A stretch of 64,000 nt of DNA from Puia dinghuensis (lineage in GTDB: Bacteria > Bacteroidota > Bacteroidia > Chitinophagales > Chitinophagaceae): the NCBI RefSeq assembly GCF_014642875.1, contig NZ_BMJC01000001.1, forward strand, positions 663,335 through 727,334, in the 5' to 3' direction. The position numbers and the translations under genes are program-made. The notes beneath the pieces were generated by a model. That model was not told the DNA's origin, did not search any database, and saw only the letters and a list, made by a program, of their open reading frames with translations. Positions 33,017 to 42,059 of the stretch are shown here, piece by piece (within the stretch, counting starts at the first letter, position 1; the number at the start of each line of letters is the position of its first letter).

Positions 33017-34576
33017 ATGAAAATAGCAGACTTATACATCCGGGTATCAACCGATGAACAGGCTGACAAGGGCTATTCTCAGCGTAGCCAAGAAGAATTA
33101 CTTCGCCGTTATTGCAACATTAATAATGTATCCGTTCGTCAGGTGATCTTTGAAGATCATTCCGCCAAGACTTTTAACCGGCCTCAGTGGAAAAGATACT
33201 TATTAGACCTTAAAAGGCACAAGGGCAAAGCTGACCTTGTTCTGTTTATTAAGTGGGATCGTTTTAGCCGGAATGCCGGGGATGCCTACCAAATGATCAA
33301 TACCCTCCGTAAGTTGGGGGTAGAACCCCAGGCCATCGAGCAGCCATTGGACTTATCGGTTCCGGAAAACAAAATGATGCTGGCCTTCTACCTTGCCGCC
33401 CCGGAGGTAGAGAACGACCGGCGGGCATTGAATGTAATAGCCGGGATGCGGCGGGCCAAAAAGGAAGGGCGGTATATGGGTCTGGCACCTGTCGGCTATG
33501 TCAACAAAACGGATGAATTAGGCAGGAAATATATTATCCCCGAGGAACCCCTAGCCGGTATTGTCCGGTGGTCTTTTGAACAGGTAGCCGAAGGCACTTA
33601 TAATACAGAACAGGTCTATAAGATGGCAAGGGAAAAGGGATTTAAAGGAGCCAAAAGCCTCTTTTGGACTTGCATTACCAACCCCGTCTATTGCGGAAAG
33701 ATTTTCCTTGAAAAGTACAAAGACGACGAGGCCCAATTTATAAAGGCCAAGCACGAACCCATTATTTCCGAGGAATTGTATTACAAGGTTCAGGACGTTC
33801 TTTATGGTAGAAAAAGAAATACCTATCGGTTGAAAGTGGTATCGAATGCCAGCTTGCCTTTACGTGGATTCCTCCTTTGCCCCGAATGCGGCAAGATTTT
33901 GACCGGCAGCGCCTCCAAAGGCCGGAACAAGTATTATTCCTATTATCACTGCTTCGATGGGTGTACCTGTCGGTTCAGCGCCGATGCCGTGAACGACTGT
34001 TTGATCTATGAGTTGAAGAAATATATTCCCCGCCCGGAGGCAATAGACGTTTATAAAGTCGTCCTCACCGAATCCTGGTACAGCCAAACCGCGCCCCTTC
34101 TGAATGATCGGAAGGAACTGTTAGCCCAGGTCGCTCAGGTGGAAGATAAGATTGCCTATATCGAGGAATTGGTATCCTCTAAACAGCTTGCACCTGCCGA
34201 TTTTCGGGACATGAAATCGAAGTATGCAGAACAGTTAGAAAGGCTTAAAGCCCGGCTTGCGGCGCGGGAAGAGGACCAGGACATGCCCGGTCTGCTGGAT
34301 GCGGGAATAGAAAATCTCCTGAAGCTGGACTATATCTACCAGGATGGAGGGATAGAAAAGAAACGAGAAGTGATTGGTTCGATGTATCCGGAAAAATTGA
34401 CTTTTGACGGGGAGCGACTTCGAACCACCCGGATCAATGAGGCAGCTCAGATAATATACACGCTGGACAAGGCTTTTGGCGAAAATGAAAAAGGACAAAG
34501 CGAGATAATTCCTGCTTTGTCCTCTCAAGTCGGGAAGACAGGATTCGAACCTGCGACCCCTACGTCCCGAACGTAG
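33017..34576 (+). CDS. Large serine recombinase (site-specific integrase)
   Basis: 519 residues. N-terminal resolvase domain with catalytic Ser11 (YIRVSTDEQ) and the [10 protein letters not shown] arginine motif, a recombinase domain (about 155-255, [13 protein letters not shown]), a zinc ribbon ([12 protein letters not shown] then HCFDGC), and a coiled-coil segment (about 355-425). The final residues ([13 protein letters not shown]) are translated from the antisense strand of tRNA-Pro, so this C-terminus was created by insertion at that tRNA. Presumably integrates and excises the island. Confidence 0.92.
   Translation: MKIADLYIRVSTDEQADKGYSQRSQEELLRRYCNINNVSVRQVIFEDHSAKTFNRPQWKRYLLDLKRHKGKADLVLFIKWDRFSRNAGDAYQMINTLRKLGVEPQAIEQPLDLSVPENKMMLAFYLAAPEVENDRRALNVIAGMRRAKKEGRYMGLAPVGYVNKTDELGRKYIIPEEPLAGIVRWSFEQVAEGTYNTEQVYKMAREKGFKGAKSLFWTCITNPVYCGKIFLEKYKDDEAQFIKAKHEPIISEELYYKVQDVLYGRKRNTYRLKVVSNASLPLRGFLLCPECGKILTGSASKGRNKYYSYYHCFDGCTCRFSADAVNDCLIYELKKYIPRPEAIDVYKVVLTESWYSQTAPLLNDRKELLAQVAQVEDKIAYIEELVSSKQLAPADFRDMKSKYAEQLERLKARLAAREEDQDMPGLLDAGIENLLKLDYIYQDGGIEKKREVIGSMYPEKLTFDGERLRTTRINEAAQIIYTLDKAFGENEKGQSEIIPALSSQVGKTGFEPATPTSRT
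34530..34576. other. Candidate attachment site at the tRNA-Pro 3' half
   Basis: The recombinase frame enters the 3' half of tRNA-Pro and stops inside it. This is the pattern left when an element integrates at a tRNA 3' end and the end of its integrase gene is recreated from target sequence. No second copy of this segment was seen in the window. Confidence 0.5.
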
Positions 34577-34603
34577 TGCGCTACCGGGCTGCGCTACTTC
34601 CCG
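34530..34603 (-). tRNA. tRNA-Pro (anticodon CGG)
   Basis: 74 bases on the minus strand. Acceptor stem CGGGAAG/CTTCCCG with discriminator A; anticodon stem CTACG/CGTAG around TTCGGGA gives anticodon CGG, reading CCG; T loop GGTTCGAATCC. No encoded CCA. Overlapped on its 3' half by the recombinase gene. Confidence 0.95.
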
Positions 34604-34684
34604 AGGGAAAGCTTGCGGTGGGCCGGACCACCGTCAAATGGGTTGCAAAAATACGGTGCTTCGGCAACCTGGCAAAATCCAATA

Positions 34685-36193
34685 TTACCTCTTCTGAATG
34701 ATTTGGAAGGCTTTACCGAGGTGGTCGGTGAGGTCGGACGGCAGCATACTCTCCTGGGAATGAGTGTCGGCGGCGAGGTCGCCTGCCAGGCCATGAAGGT
34801 AGACACCCAGGAGGGCGGCTTCGCCCGGCGAGTAGGATTGACCCAGCAGCGCCGTCAGGATGCCGGTGAGCACGTCGCCGCTACCCCCCTTGGCCATGCC
34901 AGGGTTGCCGGTGGAATTGAAGTAGCTCTTGCCGCCGGGCATCGCGATGAGCGAATAGTGCCCCTTCAAAACGATGATACACCCCAGCTTCCGGGCCTGT
35001 TCGCGGGCCTTTTCCACCCGCACATAATCGTCGGGCGAGGGGCCGAAAAGCCGCTCGAACTCCTTTGGATGGGGTGTAAGGATAGAGTAGGGGGGCAGCA
35101 GGGAGAGAAGGTGGGGATGCGAAGCCAGGATATTCAACGCGTCAGCATCCACAACAACGGGTTTCCGGGATTGCTGCAACAACGATCGGAGAAAGGCTAC
35201 CGTCCGCTGATCCTGGCCGAGGCCGGGTCCCACGCCGATGACCGAATACTTGTCCAGCCCATCGGGCACGGCTGTGTGGATCTTTTCGTCGGGGTCCATT
35301 ACCAGCATGGCTTCGGGCAAGGCCGTCTGCAGGATGGCATAGCCACAGCCAGGTATGGCACAGGTGAGCAAACCGCTTCCCGTCCTCAGGCAGGCCCGCG
35401 CAGCAAGTACGGCCGCACCCATCTTGCCATAGCTGCCCGCCACCAGTAAAGCATGACCGAAATTGCCTTTATGCGCAAAAGCCTGGCGCGGCCTGAAGAT
35501 GGCCCCTATGATGTCCGGGTCGAGGATTTCGGCTTCACCGGCGATCTGCGAAAGAAATCCCGGATGCAGCCCGATATCCAGGATGTGCACCTCACCGACC
35601 CACACCTCGTTCTCCGGCATCAGGAAGGCGGGCTTATAGACCTGGAAACTCAGCGTATGGCTGGCGCGAATGACTGTATTTCCCTTTGCGCTTCGACTGA
35701 CGAAAAGACCACTGGGGATATCAATGGCGATGATCTCATTGCCCGAAGCATTGAGATGCTCTACGAGTTGGGCGGTAACTCCCTCTAATGGCCGGTTGAG
35801 ACCCGAACCCAGCAAGGCGTCGATGAGGATATCGTCCTGCGGCACCGGGTGAAAATGCTCCGGCCCCTGGACAAACCGCACTTCCACCGGCGTCTGATGA
35901 AGCCGGGCCAGGTTGCCCTGGAAATCCTCTGTCCCGATATTGCCGAACTCGAGGATATGTACGGTCACCGGACAGTCCAGCAAAGACAACATCCGGGCGA
36001 GGGCCAGGCCATCACCACCATTGTTGCCTTTACCGCAATAAATAGAGAAAGACCGATCGAGATACCCTTGTTTTTCCAGCCAGGCAAGACAACTCGCCGC
36101 GGCCCGCTCCATCAGGTCGATGGAAGCGATCGGTTCATGCTGTATGGTATATTCGTCCCAGGCCCGGATCTGTTCGGCTGAAAGGATTTCCAT
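34685..36193 (-). CDS. nnr: Bifunctional NAD(P)HX epimerase/dehydratase
   Basis: 502 residues. The N-terminal half (about 1-215) is the YjeF epimerase domain ([17 protein letters not shown] near 53-69) that interconverts the epimers of hydrated NAD(P)H. The C-terminal half (about 225-500) is the ADP/ATP-dependent dehydratase ([20 protein letters not shown], then [17 protein letters not shown] with the catalytic Asp). It repairs damaged nicotinamide cofactors. Starts the conserved block to the right of the island; monocistronic. Confidence 0.93.
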   Translation of the reverse strand: MEILSAEQIRAWDEYTIQHEPIASIDLMERAAASCLAWLEKQGYLDRSFSIYCGKGNNGGDGLALARMLSLLDCPVTVHILEFGNIGTEDFQGNLARLHQTPVEVRFVQGPEHFHPVPQDDILIDALLGSGLNRPLEGVTAQLVEHLNASGNEIIAIDIPSGLFVSRSAKGNTVIRASHTLSFQVYKPAFLMPENEVWVGEVHILDIGLHPGFLSQIAGEAEILDPDIIGAIFRPRQAFAHKGNFGHALLVAGSYGKMGAAVLAARACLRTGSGLLTCAIPGCGYAILQTALPEAMLVMDPDEKIHTAVPDGLDKYSVIGVGPGLGQDQRTVAFLRSLLQQSRKPVVVDADALNILASHPHLLSLLPPYSILTPHPKEFERLFGPSPDDYVRVEKAREQARKLGCIIVLKGHYSLIAMPGGKSYFNSTGNPGMAKGGSGDVLTGILTALLGQSYSPGEAALLGVYLHGLAGDLAADTHSQESMLPSDLTDHLGKAFQIIQKR

Positions 36194-36222
36194 GCGGAAA
36201 TTTAGGCATTTTCAACGAAGAA

Positions 36223-36291
36223 AGGCAAATTGAGGGCAAGCAGGCGGGGGGAGGAGGCGGGCACAGGCAAATTGAGGGCAAGCAGGCGGGG
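36223..36291. repeat. 27-bp direct repeat, two copies
   Basis: AGGCAAATTGAGGGCAAGC plus the following AGGCGGGG occurs at 36223-36249 and 36265-36291, 42 bases apart, with a G-rich spacer. It fills the gap between nnr and the serine hydrolase. Function unknown. Confidence 0.85.
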
Positions 36292-36303
36292 CGGCAGCAA
36301 GGT

Positions 36304-37665
36304 CTAAGCCGTCGCAGCCGGCTTTTTCTTATGCACCAGCCTCCGGCCTGAATGGCTGGCACCTCTCCTGGCTACATGATGGTGGAGATGGGTATGCGCC
36401 ACGGTGGGGGCCACCGGCTTCTTTTCTTCGTGCGGCGGCTCACCTGCAACCCCACCCGTACTGTCGGCGGGATCGGGTTCACCTTCGTCGAAATTAGTAT
36501 GACCCTGGCCCTGACGGTAGTCGCCAAAGAGATCGCAAAGCCGTTTGGCCGTATAGACGTTCTTATAATCGTTGTTGCTAAGGGCGATGATCGTGGCATC
36601 CTCATCCATCATCCGTACAAAGACGGTACGGTTGCCATGCCACCAGCCATTGTGGTAGATGAGCTTTTTCCCATTGGGGATCATCAGCATTCGCCAGCCG
36701 AGACCATAGTTGCGCTGACCGGGCTTTTCGAAGCTATACCCGGCATAAGCACTGTCCAACACACCCTTGGAAAACATTTGTCCAGACCTCAAAGCCTGAT
36801 CCCATTTATACATATCCCGCACCGTACTGTAGACATTCTTGTCGCCATATACCTGGTCGAGAAACTCCAGCCGGAAGGGCCGGCCGGTCTGGTAGTAGGA
36901 GTCCATGCTCCGACCGGAGTCGGGCGCCGTATAGACATAAGTATCCTGCATCCCAAGCGGCTGGAAGAAAGTTTTAGCGAGATATTCCGGATAAGGCATC
37001 CCCGACACCTTCTCGATGATGAGGGCCAGCAGGGCATAGTTGGTGTTGGAATATTCAAAATGACGATCGGCCCTGCCGCTAAAGATCTCGCGGGCGCCGG
37101 GATGATCGATAATGTATTGCAACACATCGGCATTGTGGAGGAATATATGCTTGTTGACACCCGGCTTGTCCATGTAATGAACATAGTTGTGCAGACCGCT
37201 GCGATGATTGAGCAGAGTTTCGACGGTGACGTCATGGTAGGGGAAGCCGGCGAGGTATTTCGATACCGGATCGTGGATGTCCAATTTGCCTTCCTGCCAA
37301 AGCTTGAGCGTGGCCATGGCGGTAAAAGTCTTGGAAACGGAAGCCAGATGGAAGGCCGTATGCGCGGTGATGGAGTCCTGGTGACGCACCGGGTTGCGGA
37401 AGCCCTTGTATTTTTCAAAGAGGATGATCCCATCCTTTGCTACCAGGATGCTTCCGTTGAAGCGACCAGCCAGCATAGGATCAAAAAAATGTGTCGCCAT
37501 CGCTGTGTAGCGTTCCTGTTCGGGCCCTGTCAGCGCTGGAGCTGTCACCGGCGCCGGCGCCATTGTATCTACCTTGGGAACATTCTTTGCCGTTTGAGCC
37601 TGACCACAGGATATTACCACCAAAGTCACGGACAGCACCAAATAACCAATACCTTTCATTGTCAT
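36304..37665 (-). CDS. Serine hydrolase lipoprotein (beta-lactamase class C/D-peptidase type)
   Basis: 453 residues. Lipoprotein signal with Cys20 (VVISCG). SxxK motif Ser109-Val-Ser-Lys112 (LASVSKTF), YxN motif in FEYSNTNYALL (about 203-206), and YHNGWWHG in place of the KTG-type HxG triad. Family members are periplasmic or surface D-peptidases/esterases. After about residue 395 there is an unusual Pro/Glu then His/Arg/Lys-rich tail (HTHLHHHVARRG), low-complexity and likely metal- or nucleic-acid-sticky; no known domain. Confidence 0.88.
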   Translation of the reverse strand: MTMKGIGYLVLSVTLVVISCGQAQTAKNVPKVDTMAPAPVTAPALTGPEQERYTAMATHFFDPMLAGRFNGSILVAKDGIILFEKYKGFRNPVRHQDSITAHTAFHLASVSKTFTAMATLKLWQEGKLDIHDPVSKYLAGFPYHDVTVETLLNHRSGLHNYVHYMDKPGVNKHIFLHNADVLQYIIDHPGAREIFSGRADRHFEYSNTNYALLALIIEKVSGMPYPEYLAKTFFQPLGMQDTYVYTAPDSGRSMDSYYQTGRPFRLEFLDQVYGDKNVYSTVRDMYKWDQALRSGQMFSKGVLDSAYAGYSFEKPGQRNYGLGWRMLMIPNGKKLIYHNGWWHGNRTVFVRMMDEDATIIALSNNDYKNVYTAKRLCDLFGDYRQGQGHTNFDEGEPDPADSTGGVAGEPPHEEKKPVAPTVAHTHLHHHVARRGASHSGRRLVHKKKPAATA

Positions 37666-37776
37666 CCGCTAAATATTGTCTTTAATTTTTTGACCAGGAA
37701 AAATGGCAAAATTAAAATAATCCGATGTTAATTTGCATTTCCATTTCGCAACTAACGCAAAAAGACGGGCAAAATT

Positions 37777-39015
37777 ATGACGGAGAAGAAAACTACAAGT
37801 TATCCCAAAGAAAAGATTAACATTCTCTTTTTAGAAAATATCAGCGACGCCGCCGTCAAGCATTTTATAGAGTCAGGATATGCATCTGTACGAAAGCTAA
37901 CAGGGGCCTTACCGGAAGAGCAACTCATCAAAGAGGTGAAGGATGTGCATCTGCTGGGCATCCGCTCGAAGACCCAGATTACCCCCAAAGTCCTGGAAGC
38001 TGCAAAAAAATTACAGGCTATCGGCTGTTTTTGCATAGGAGTCAACCAGGTAGACCTGAAAGCCGCCACCAATTCCGGGGTCGTGGTCTTCAATGCCCCC
38101 TATTCCAATACCCGGTCGGTGGCAGAGCTGGTCATCGGCCTGGCGATCATGCTGATCCGGCGGATTCCCGATAAAAGCAAGGCCGCCCATGACGGTATCT
38201 GGCTGAAAGAGGCAAAAGGGAGCTATGAATTAAGAGGTAAAACATTGGGAATCATTGGATATGGGAATATTGGCACCCAAGTGAGCATCCTGGCTGAAGC
38301 CCTGGGGATGAAGGTCATCTTTTACGATACGGTGACCAAACTGCCGCTTGGCAATGCCGAAGCCAAAAAGACGATCAAAGAGGTGGTGAGCCAGGCGGAT
38401 ATCATAACTCTCCATGTCCCGGACACGCTGCAGACGAAGAATATGATCAATAAGACCGTCCTCAAGCAGTTTAAGAAGGGGTCGATCCTGTTGAACTATG
38501 CCCGTGGGGAAGTGGTCGACCTGGAGGGGCTGGCCAAAGCCCTGCAGGAGGGGCAGCTTTCCGGTGCGGCCATTGACGTTTATCCCTGGGAGCCCGAGAA
38601 GAATGGCGACCGGTTCACGACACCGCTGCAAGGTCTGCCCAATGTGATCCTGACTCCCCACATCGGCGGGTCTACGGAAGAAGCCCAGGAGAATATCGGC
38701 GAGGATGTCAGCAACAAGCTGTTCCAATACCTGGAGACGGGGATGACCATCGGCAGCCATACTGTTCCACCGTTATCGCTGCCTCTCCAGGAAGGGACGC
38801 ATCGCATCCTGCATATCCATCGGAATGTGCCGGGTGTGCTTTCGGAGATCAACAGTACGCTTTCCAGTCATAATATCAATATCCTGGGGCAGTATCTGAA
38901 GACCAATGACGAGATCGGATACGTCGTCCTGGATATCGACAAACGACTGTCCAACCAGGCGCTGCAATTATTGAAGGAGGTGAAGCAGACCATCAAAACA
39001 AGGCTGCTGTATTAA
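37777..39015 (+). CDS. serA: D-3-phosphoglycerate dehydrogenase (SerA)
   Basis: 412 residues. First step of serine biosynthesis: oxidation of 3-phosphoglycerate with NAD. The NAD-binding IIGYGNIGTQ is at 159-168, the catalytic Arg243 is in NYARGEVVD, and His295 in TPHIGGST. A C-terminal ACT domain (about 340-412, LHIHRNVPGVLSEIN) provides serine feedback, as in the E. coli-type enzyme. Its 3' end overlaps the convergent HEAT-like gene by 4 bases. Confidence 0.93.
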   Translation: MTEKKTTSYPKEKINILFLENISDAAVKHFIESGYASVRKLTGALPEEQLIKEVKDVHLLGIRSKTQITPKVLEAAKKLQAIGCFCIGVNQVDLKAATNSGVVVFNAPYSNTRSVAELVIGLAIMLIRRIPDKSKAAHDGIWLKEAKGSYELRGKTLGIIGYGNIGTQVSILAEALGMKVIFYDTVTKLPLGNAEAKKTIKEVVSQADIITLHVPDTLQTKNMINKTVLKQFKKGSILLNYARGEVVDLEGLAKALQEGQLSGAAIDVYPWEPEKNGDRFTTPLQGLPNVILTPHIGGSTEEAQENIGEDVSNKLFQYLETGMTIGSHTVPPLSLPLQEGTHRILHIHRNVPGVLSEINSTLSSHNINILGQYLKTNDEIGYVVLDIDKRLSNQALQLLKEVKQTIKTRLLY

Positions 39016-39548
39016 TCCTGAGATGACTGTGGCAAGCTTTCCATCGCTTTTAGCACCTTCTTTGCCCGGCTGCGGAAGGCCGGTGTCGAATGTTCCCATT
39101 GTTCTTCGATGATGAGCTTTAGTTCGCCCCGGATGTCGGGATAGTCTGCGGCCAGATGGGACAAGATCGTCAGTGAAAAAGCCTTAACGGCGATGGGGGT
39201 CTCCGGTGACTGGATAAGATCAAAACAGATGCTCATCACCCGTCCCTGGTGTTTTTTGGGGATGGCCACATCCTGGAGCAGCCGAACGGTATTGCGGACC
39301 ACGGCGATGTGAATATCCTTCCGCCCGAGATTGTCCAGCAGGGGTTTGAAATAGGGTTGTATCAATTCGGGATGCGCCCGGACGCAGTAACTCAGTGGCC
39401 AGGCGGCCCGTTGGGTGATGCGGTACTCGCCTTTAAAGAACAATTCGATGAGCATGGCGAAGCGTTTCTTGTCGGCGCCGATGTAGCGGACGATGCGGTC
39501 TGTTTGTTTTTTGCTGTGTTCTTTTTTTAGCCCTTCCAGGATATCCAT
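39012..39548 (-). CDS. HEAT-repeat-like hypothetical protein
   Basis: 178 residues, all helical, with paired-helix repeats (ITQRAAWPLSYCVRAHPELIQPYF, then DIHIAVVRNTVRLLQDV, then PIAVKAFSLTILSHLAAD) resembling HEAT/armadillo folds. Proteins of this kind in Bacteroidota are sometimes labelled adenylosuccinate lyase without support. No catalytic motif, no signal. Function unknown; likely a protein-binding scaffold. Confidence 0.7.
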   Translation of the reverse strand: MDILEGLKKEHSKKQTDRIVRYIGADKKRFAMLIELFFKGEYRITQRAAWPLSYCVRAHPELIQPYFKPLLDNLGRKDIHIAVVRNTVRLLQDVAIPKKHQGRVMSICFDLIQSPETPIAVKAFSLTILSHLAADYPDIRGELKLIIEEQWEHSTPAFRSRAKKVLKAMESLPQSSQD

Positions 39549-39581
39549 AGTTGCCTAAATTTAACGCATATTCCTTCTAAT

Positions 39582-40571
39582 ATGAGCTATCGCCCCAGTC
39601 AATCCCGCTATGAATCCATGGAATACCGGCGTTGCGGCCGCAGCGGCCTTTTGTTGCCGGTGGTATCACTTGGGCTCTGGCATAATTTCGGTGATGTAGA
39701 CGACCTGGAGAATGGGCGCCGTATCCTGCACCTGGCTTTTGATTCGGGGATCACGCATTTCGATCTGGCCAACAACTATGGTCCGCCACCGGGCTCTGCG
39801 GAACAGAATTTTGGCCGCATCCTGCAACAGGATTTTCACGGTTACCGCGATCAGCTGATCATTTCGTCCAAGGCGGGCTATACAATGTGGCCCGGTCCTT
39901 ACGGCGATTGGGGTTCGAGGAAATACCTGGTGGCCAGCCTGGACCAAAGCCTGCAACGCATGGGGCTTGACTACGTCGATATCTTCTATCATCACCGGCC
40001 TGATCCTAACACCCCATTGGAGGAAACCATGATGGCATTGGATCACATCGTCCGGCAGGGGAAGGCATTGTATGTTGGTATCTCCAACTATCCGGCTGAG
40101 GAAGCCGCAAAGGCGATACAGATCTTACGGCAGCTCGGCACTCCCTGCCTGATCCACCAGCCGAAATATTCTATGTTCGAGCGGTGGGTGGAAGGCGGAC
40201 TGCTCCATCTGCTCGAAAGGGAAGGAGTGGGTTGTATTCCTTTTTCCCCGCTGGCCCAGGGGCTGCTCACCGACAAATACCTGAAAGGCATCCCGGAAGA
40301 TTCGCGGGCTGCTAGGCCTACAGGCTTCCTGAAAGCGGAACAGGTGACCCCGGAAAAGATAGCCAAGTTGCAACAACTGAATGAAATGGCGACAAAGAGA
40401 GGGCAGACCCTGGCGCAAATGGCCCTGGCGTGGGTTCTCCGCGACAAACGTATTACCTCCGTCCTCATCGGGGCAAGCCGGCCCGAGCAGTTGACCGACT
40501 CCCTTCAATGTTTCAGAAATACCTGGTTCTCAGAAGAAGAGCTGGCCCAAATTGAAGTTATCCTGCGGTAA
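39582..40571 (+). CDS. Aldo/keto reductase (YghZ-like, glyceraldehyde 3-phosphate reductase type)
   Basis: 329 residues. Catalytic Asp and Tyr in THFDLANNYGPPPGSAEQNFG, Lys in IISSKAGYTMWPGPYG and His in IFYHHRPDPNTP. The SYRPSQSRYESMEYRRCGRSG start and the WPGPYGDWGSRKY stretch are diagnostic of the YghZ/Gpr branch that reduces L-glyceraldehyde 3-phosphate and methylglyoxal. Cytosolic, standalone. Different subfamily from the reductase at 20858. Confidence 0.92.
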   Translation: MSYRPSQSRYESMEYRRCGRSGLLLPVVSLGLWHNFGDVDDLENGRRILHLAFDSGITHFDLANNYGPPPGSAEQNFGRILQQDFHGYRDQLIISSKAGYTMWPGPYGDWGSRKYLVASLDQSLQRMGLDYVDIFYHHRPDPNTPLEETMMALDHIVRQGKALYVGISNYPAEEAAKAIQILRQLGTPCLIHQPKYSMFERWVEGGLLHLLEREGVGCIPFSPLAQGLLTDKYLKGIPEDSRAARPTGFLKAEQVTPEKIAKLQQLNEMATKRGQTLAQMALAWVLRDKRITSVLIGASRPEQLTDSLQCFRNTWFSEEELAQIEVILR

Positions 40572-40714
40572 GGTAAGGGCAATTCTGTATTCTGGAAAGG
40601 AGCTTCCCTTTATGGGAAAAACAGTAAACCACATACGCTTACAAATGGCTTACTATCAATTACATACAGATTGGCATCTGGGTTGATCTCTCTTATTCAA
40701 ATTCGTACCTCTTT

Positions 40715-41197
40715 ATGAAACAGATCACCCTCTACCTCGTCAGCCTGCTATTCTGGACAGCGGCGTACGCCAATCGGGGACCTGTGCCTACACCCGCTCC
40801 GGCCGGCAGCGCCGCCACCGCGAGCAAAGCTGTCGCCAAAGTTGGCGCCGTTCGTTTTCAATTCAAGAACGTCGTTTCCGACCAACAAGATTCCATCCTG
40901 GTTATTTTCGATCGCTATGACCACACGGGCGCGGGTGTCGTTTACCAGCTATTCGCCACCGATGCAGAACATGGCATTACCATCCCTGCCATCCCCGCCG
41001 GCAAATACTACGTCACTATCGAATGCCGGGGTGTGCACCGCGATCACATGGAGACGCTTGTCACCATCAAATCGAAGAAAAGTGAAAAGGTGCAGCTCAA
41101 ACTGCGGGAGTCTGAAGTTTTTTCCAAGGACAACGTAGTGATCCCCGCTTATCATCCTTCTTTTGCCGACATGACCATCCTGAAGTCAGGCAAATAG
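40715..41197 (+). CDS. Secreted hypothetical protein, paralogue A
   Basis: 160 residues with a signal peptide (about 1-19, LFWTAAYANRG). A single strand-rich domain follows, with SILVIFDRYDHTGAGVVYQLF, then IPAIPAGKYYVTIECRGVHRDH. The pattern resembles carboxypeptidase-regulatory/transthyretin-like beta-sandwiches but I do not assign a family. It is paralogous to the next gene, and the 143 bases upstream hold no gene I can support. Confidence 0.72.
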   Translation: MKQITLYLVSLLFWTAAYANRGPVPTPAPAGSAATASKAVAKVGAVRFQFKNVVSDQQDSILVIFDRYDHTGAGVVYQLFATDAEHGITIPAIPAGKYYVTIECRGVHRDHMETLVTIKSKKSEKVQLKLRESEVFSKDNVVIPAYHPSFADMTILKSGK

Positions 41198-41295
41198 TTC
41201 TTCCTCTCCCGATATCCTCCCTCCACTATCCAATTTTTACTACTTTACTTTCCCCGATTTTATCCTTATTTTAGGGGACTTTTAGTTCTTTTCCG

Positions 41296-41823
41296 GTGAT
41301 CCTGCATCCTATGCACTCCTTTAAAACCCTACTGATATTCATCGTGGCAGCCGTCTGTGCTGTTGTCGGTCTGTTACCGGTGCTGGGTGCGGGCGGCGGG
41401 ACAAAGCCCCGGGCCACCAAAAAGCCGGAAGGGCAGATGTTACTTTCTTTTCGCCACCACACCGGGCGAACCATCCATCACGATTCTGTATTGGTAATTT
41501 TTGACCGGAAAGATCGCTCCGGAGCGGGCATCATTCATGGCGCCTATGCGATGGACAGCAACCATTGCATTTTGATCAGCCGGGTGCCGGCTGGCCATTA
41601 TTTCGTCATGGTGCAATGCCTGGGGTTCCATCACGATTATTGGGAAACGACGGTCTGGGTTCGGCCTCAAAGATGCGGGGTTTTGAGAATCGTGCTCGAG
41701 CACTGCGATGAATATATTCCCGGCCAGGCGTATATTCCGCCGTTTAAGCCGGCGAGTTTGACCATTACCAGTATACGGGCAACCGGTGGCGCAAGACACC
41801 GAAAGAGCTATCCACTGAATTGA
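41296..41823 (+). CDS. Secreted hypothetical protein, paralogue B
   Basis: 175 residues, or 170 if the ATG at 41311 (MHSFKTLLIF) is used, which gives a cleaner signal peptide. The mature region repeats the pattern of paralogue A: SVLVIFDRKDRSGAGIIHGAY, SRVPAGHYFVMVQCLGFHHDYWET. Several extra Cys and His residues set it apart (HHDYWET, RCGVLRIVLEHC). Tandem duplication with divergence; function unknown. Confidence 0.7.
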   Translation: MILHPMHSFKTLLIFIVAAVCAVVGLLPVLGAGGGTKPRATKKPEGQMLLSFRHHTGRTIHHDSVLVIFDRKDRSGAGIIHGAYAMDSNHCILISRVPAGHYFVMVQCLGFHHDYWETTVWVRPQRCGVLRIVLEHCDEYIPGQAYIPPFKPASLTITSIRATGGARHRKSYPLN

Positions 41824-42059
41824 GAATTTTTGTCCTATAATTAACATTATGTTAAATAGATTCTTTAGAGGTAATGCAGAAACAACTGACCTACGCTTCT
41901 ATTAGAGCCGCTTCGCTCCCCTTTTATTTGGAGAGGTTGAGTATATTCGAGGATGGATGAAAATTGGAACCTTAACGCCTTAGACAGAATTCGTCAGAAG
42001 GGTCAAGCTGTATTAGCACTGGCAGCTCGGCTCCAATCCCACTAGGGGATTGCACCAAC

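Larger units (their letters stand above)
21996..34603. mobile_element. AT-rich accessory island ending at tRNA-Pro
   Basis: From the palindrome at 21996 to the tRNA at 34603 the gene content is accessory: sigma/TnpB-like pair, two XRE regulators, SIR2-HerA-KAP, a small protein and a serine recombinase. The base composition between about 24.3 and 32.5 kb is clearly more AT-rich than both flanks. The right end is well supported by the recombinase reading through tRNA-Pro. The left end is a guess; no direct repeat of the tRNA 3' end was found in this window. Confidence 0.45.

Noticed and set aside
34613-35449. 278-codon open frame on the plus strand
   Set aside because: Antisense to the conserved NAD(P)HX repair enzyme; long shadow frames are expected in this GC-richer part.
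36352-37731. 459-codon open frame on the plus strand
   Set aside because: It is the antisense of the serine hydrolase gene, which has complete SxxK and YxN motifs and a lipoprotein signal. The plus-strand translation has no recognisable domain.
41824-42059. Structured RNA in the gap before the BRO gene
   Set aside because: Some short complementary stretches occur, but no consistent fold, tRNA shape or known RNA family could be supported.
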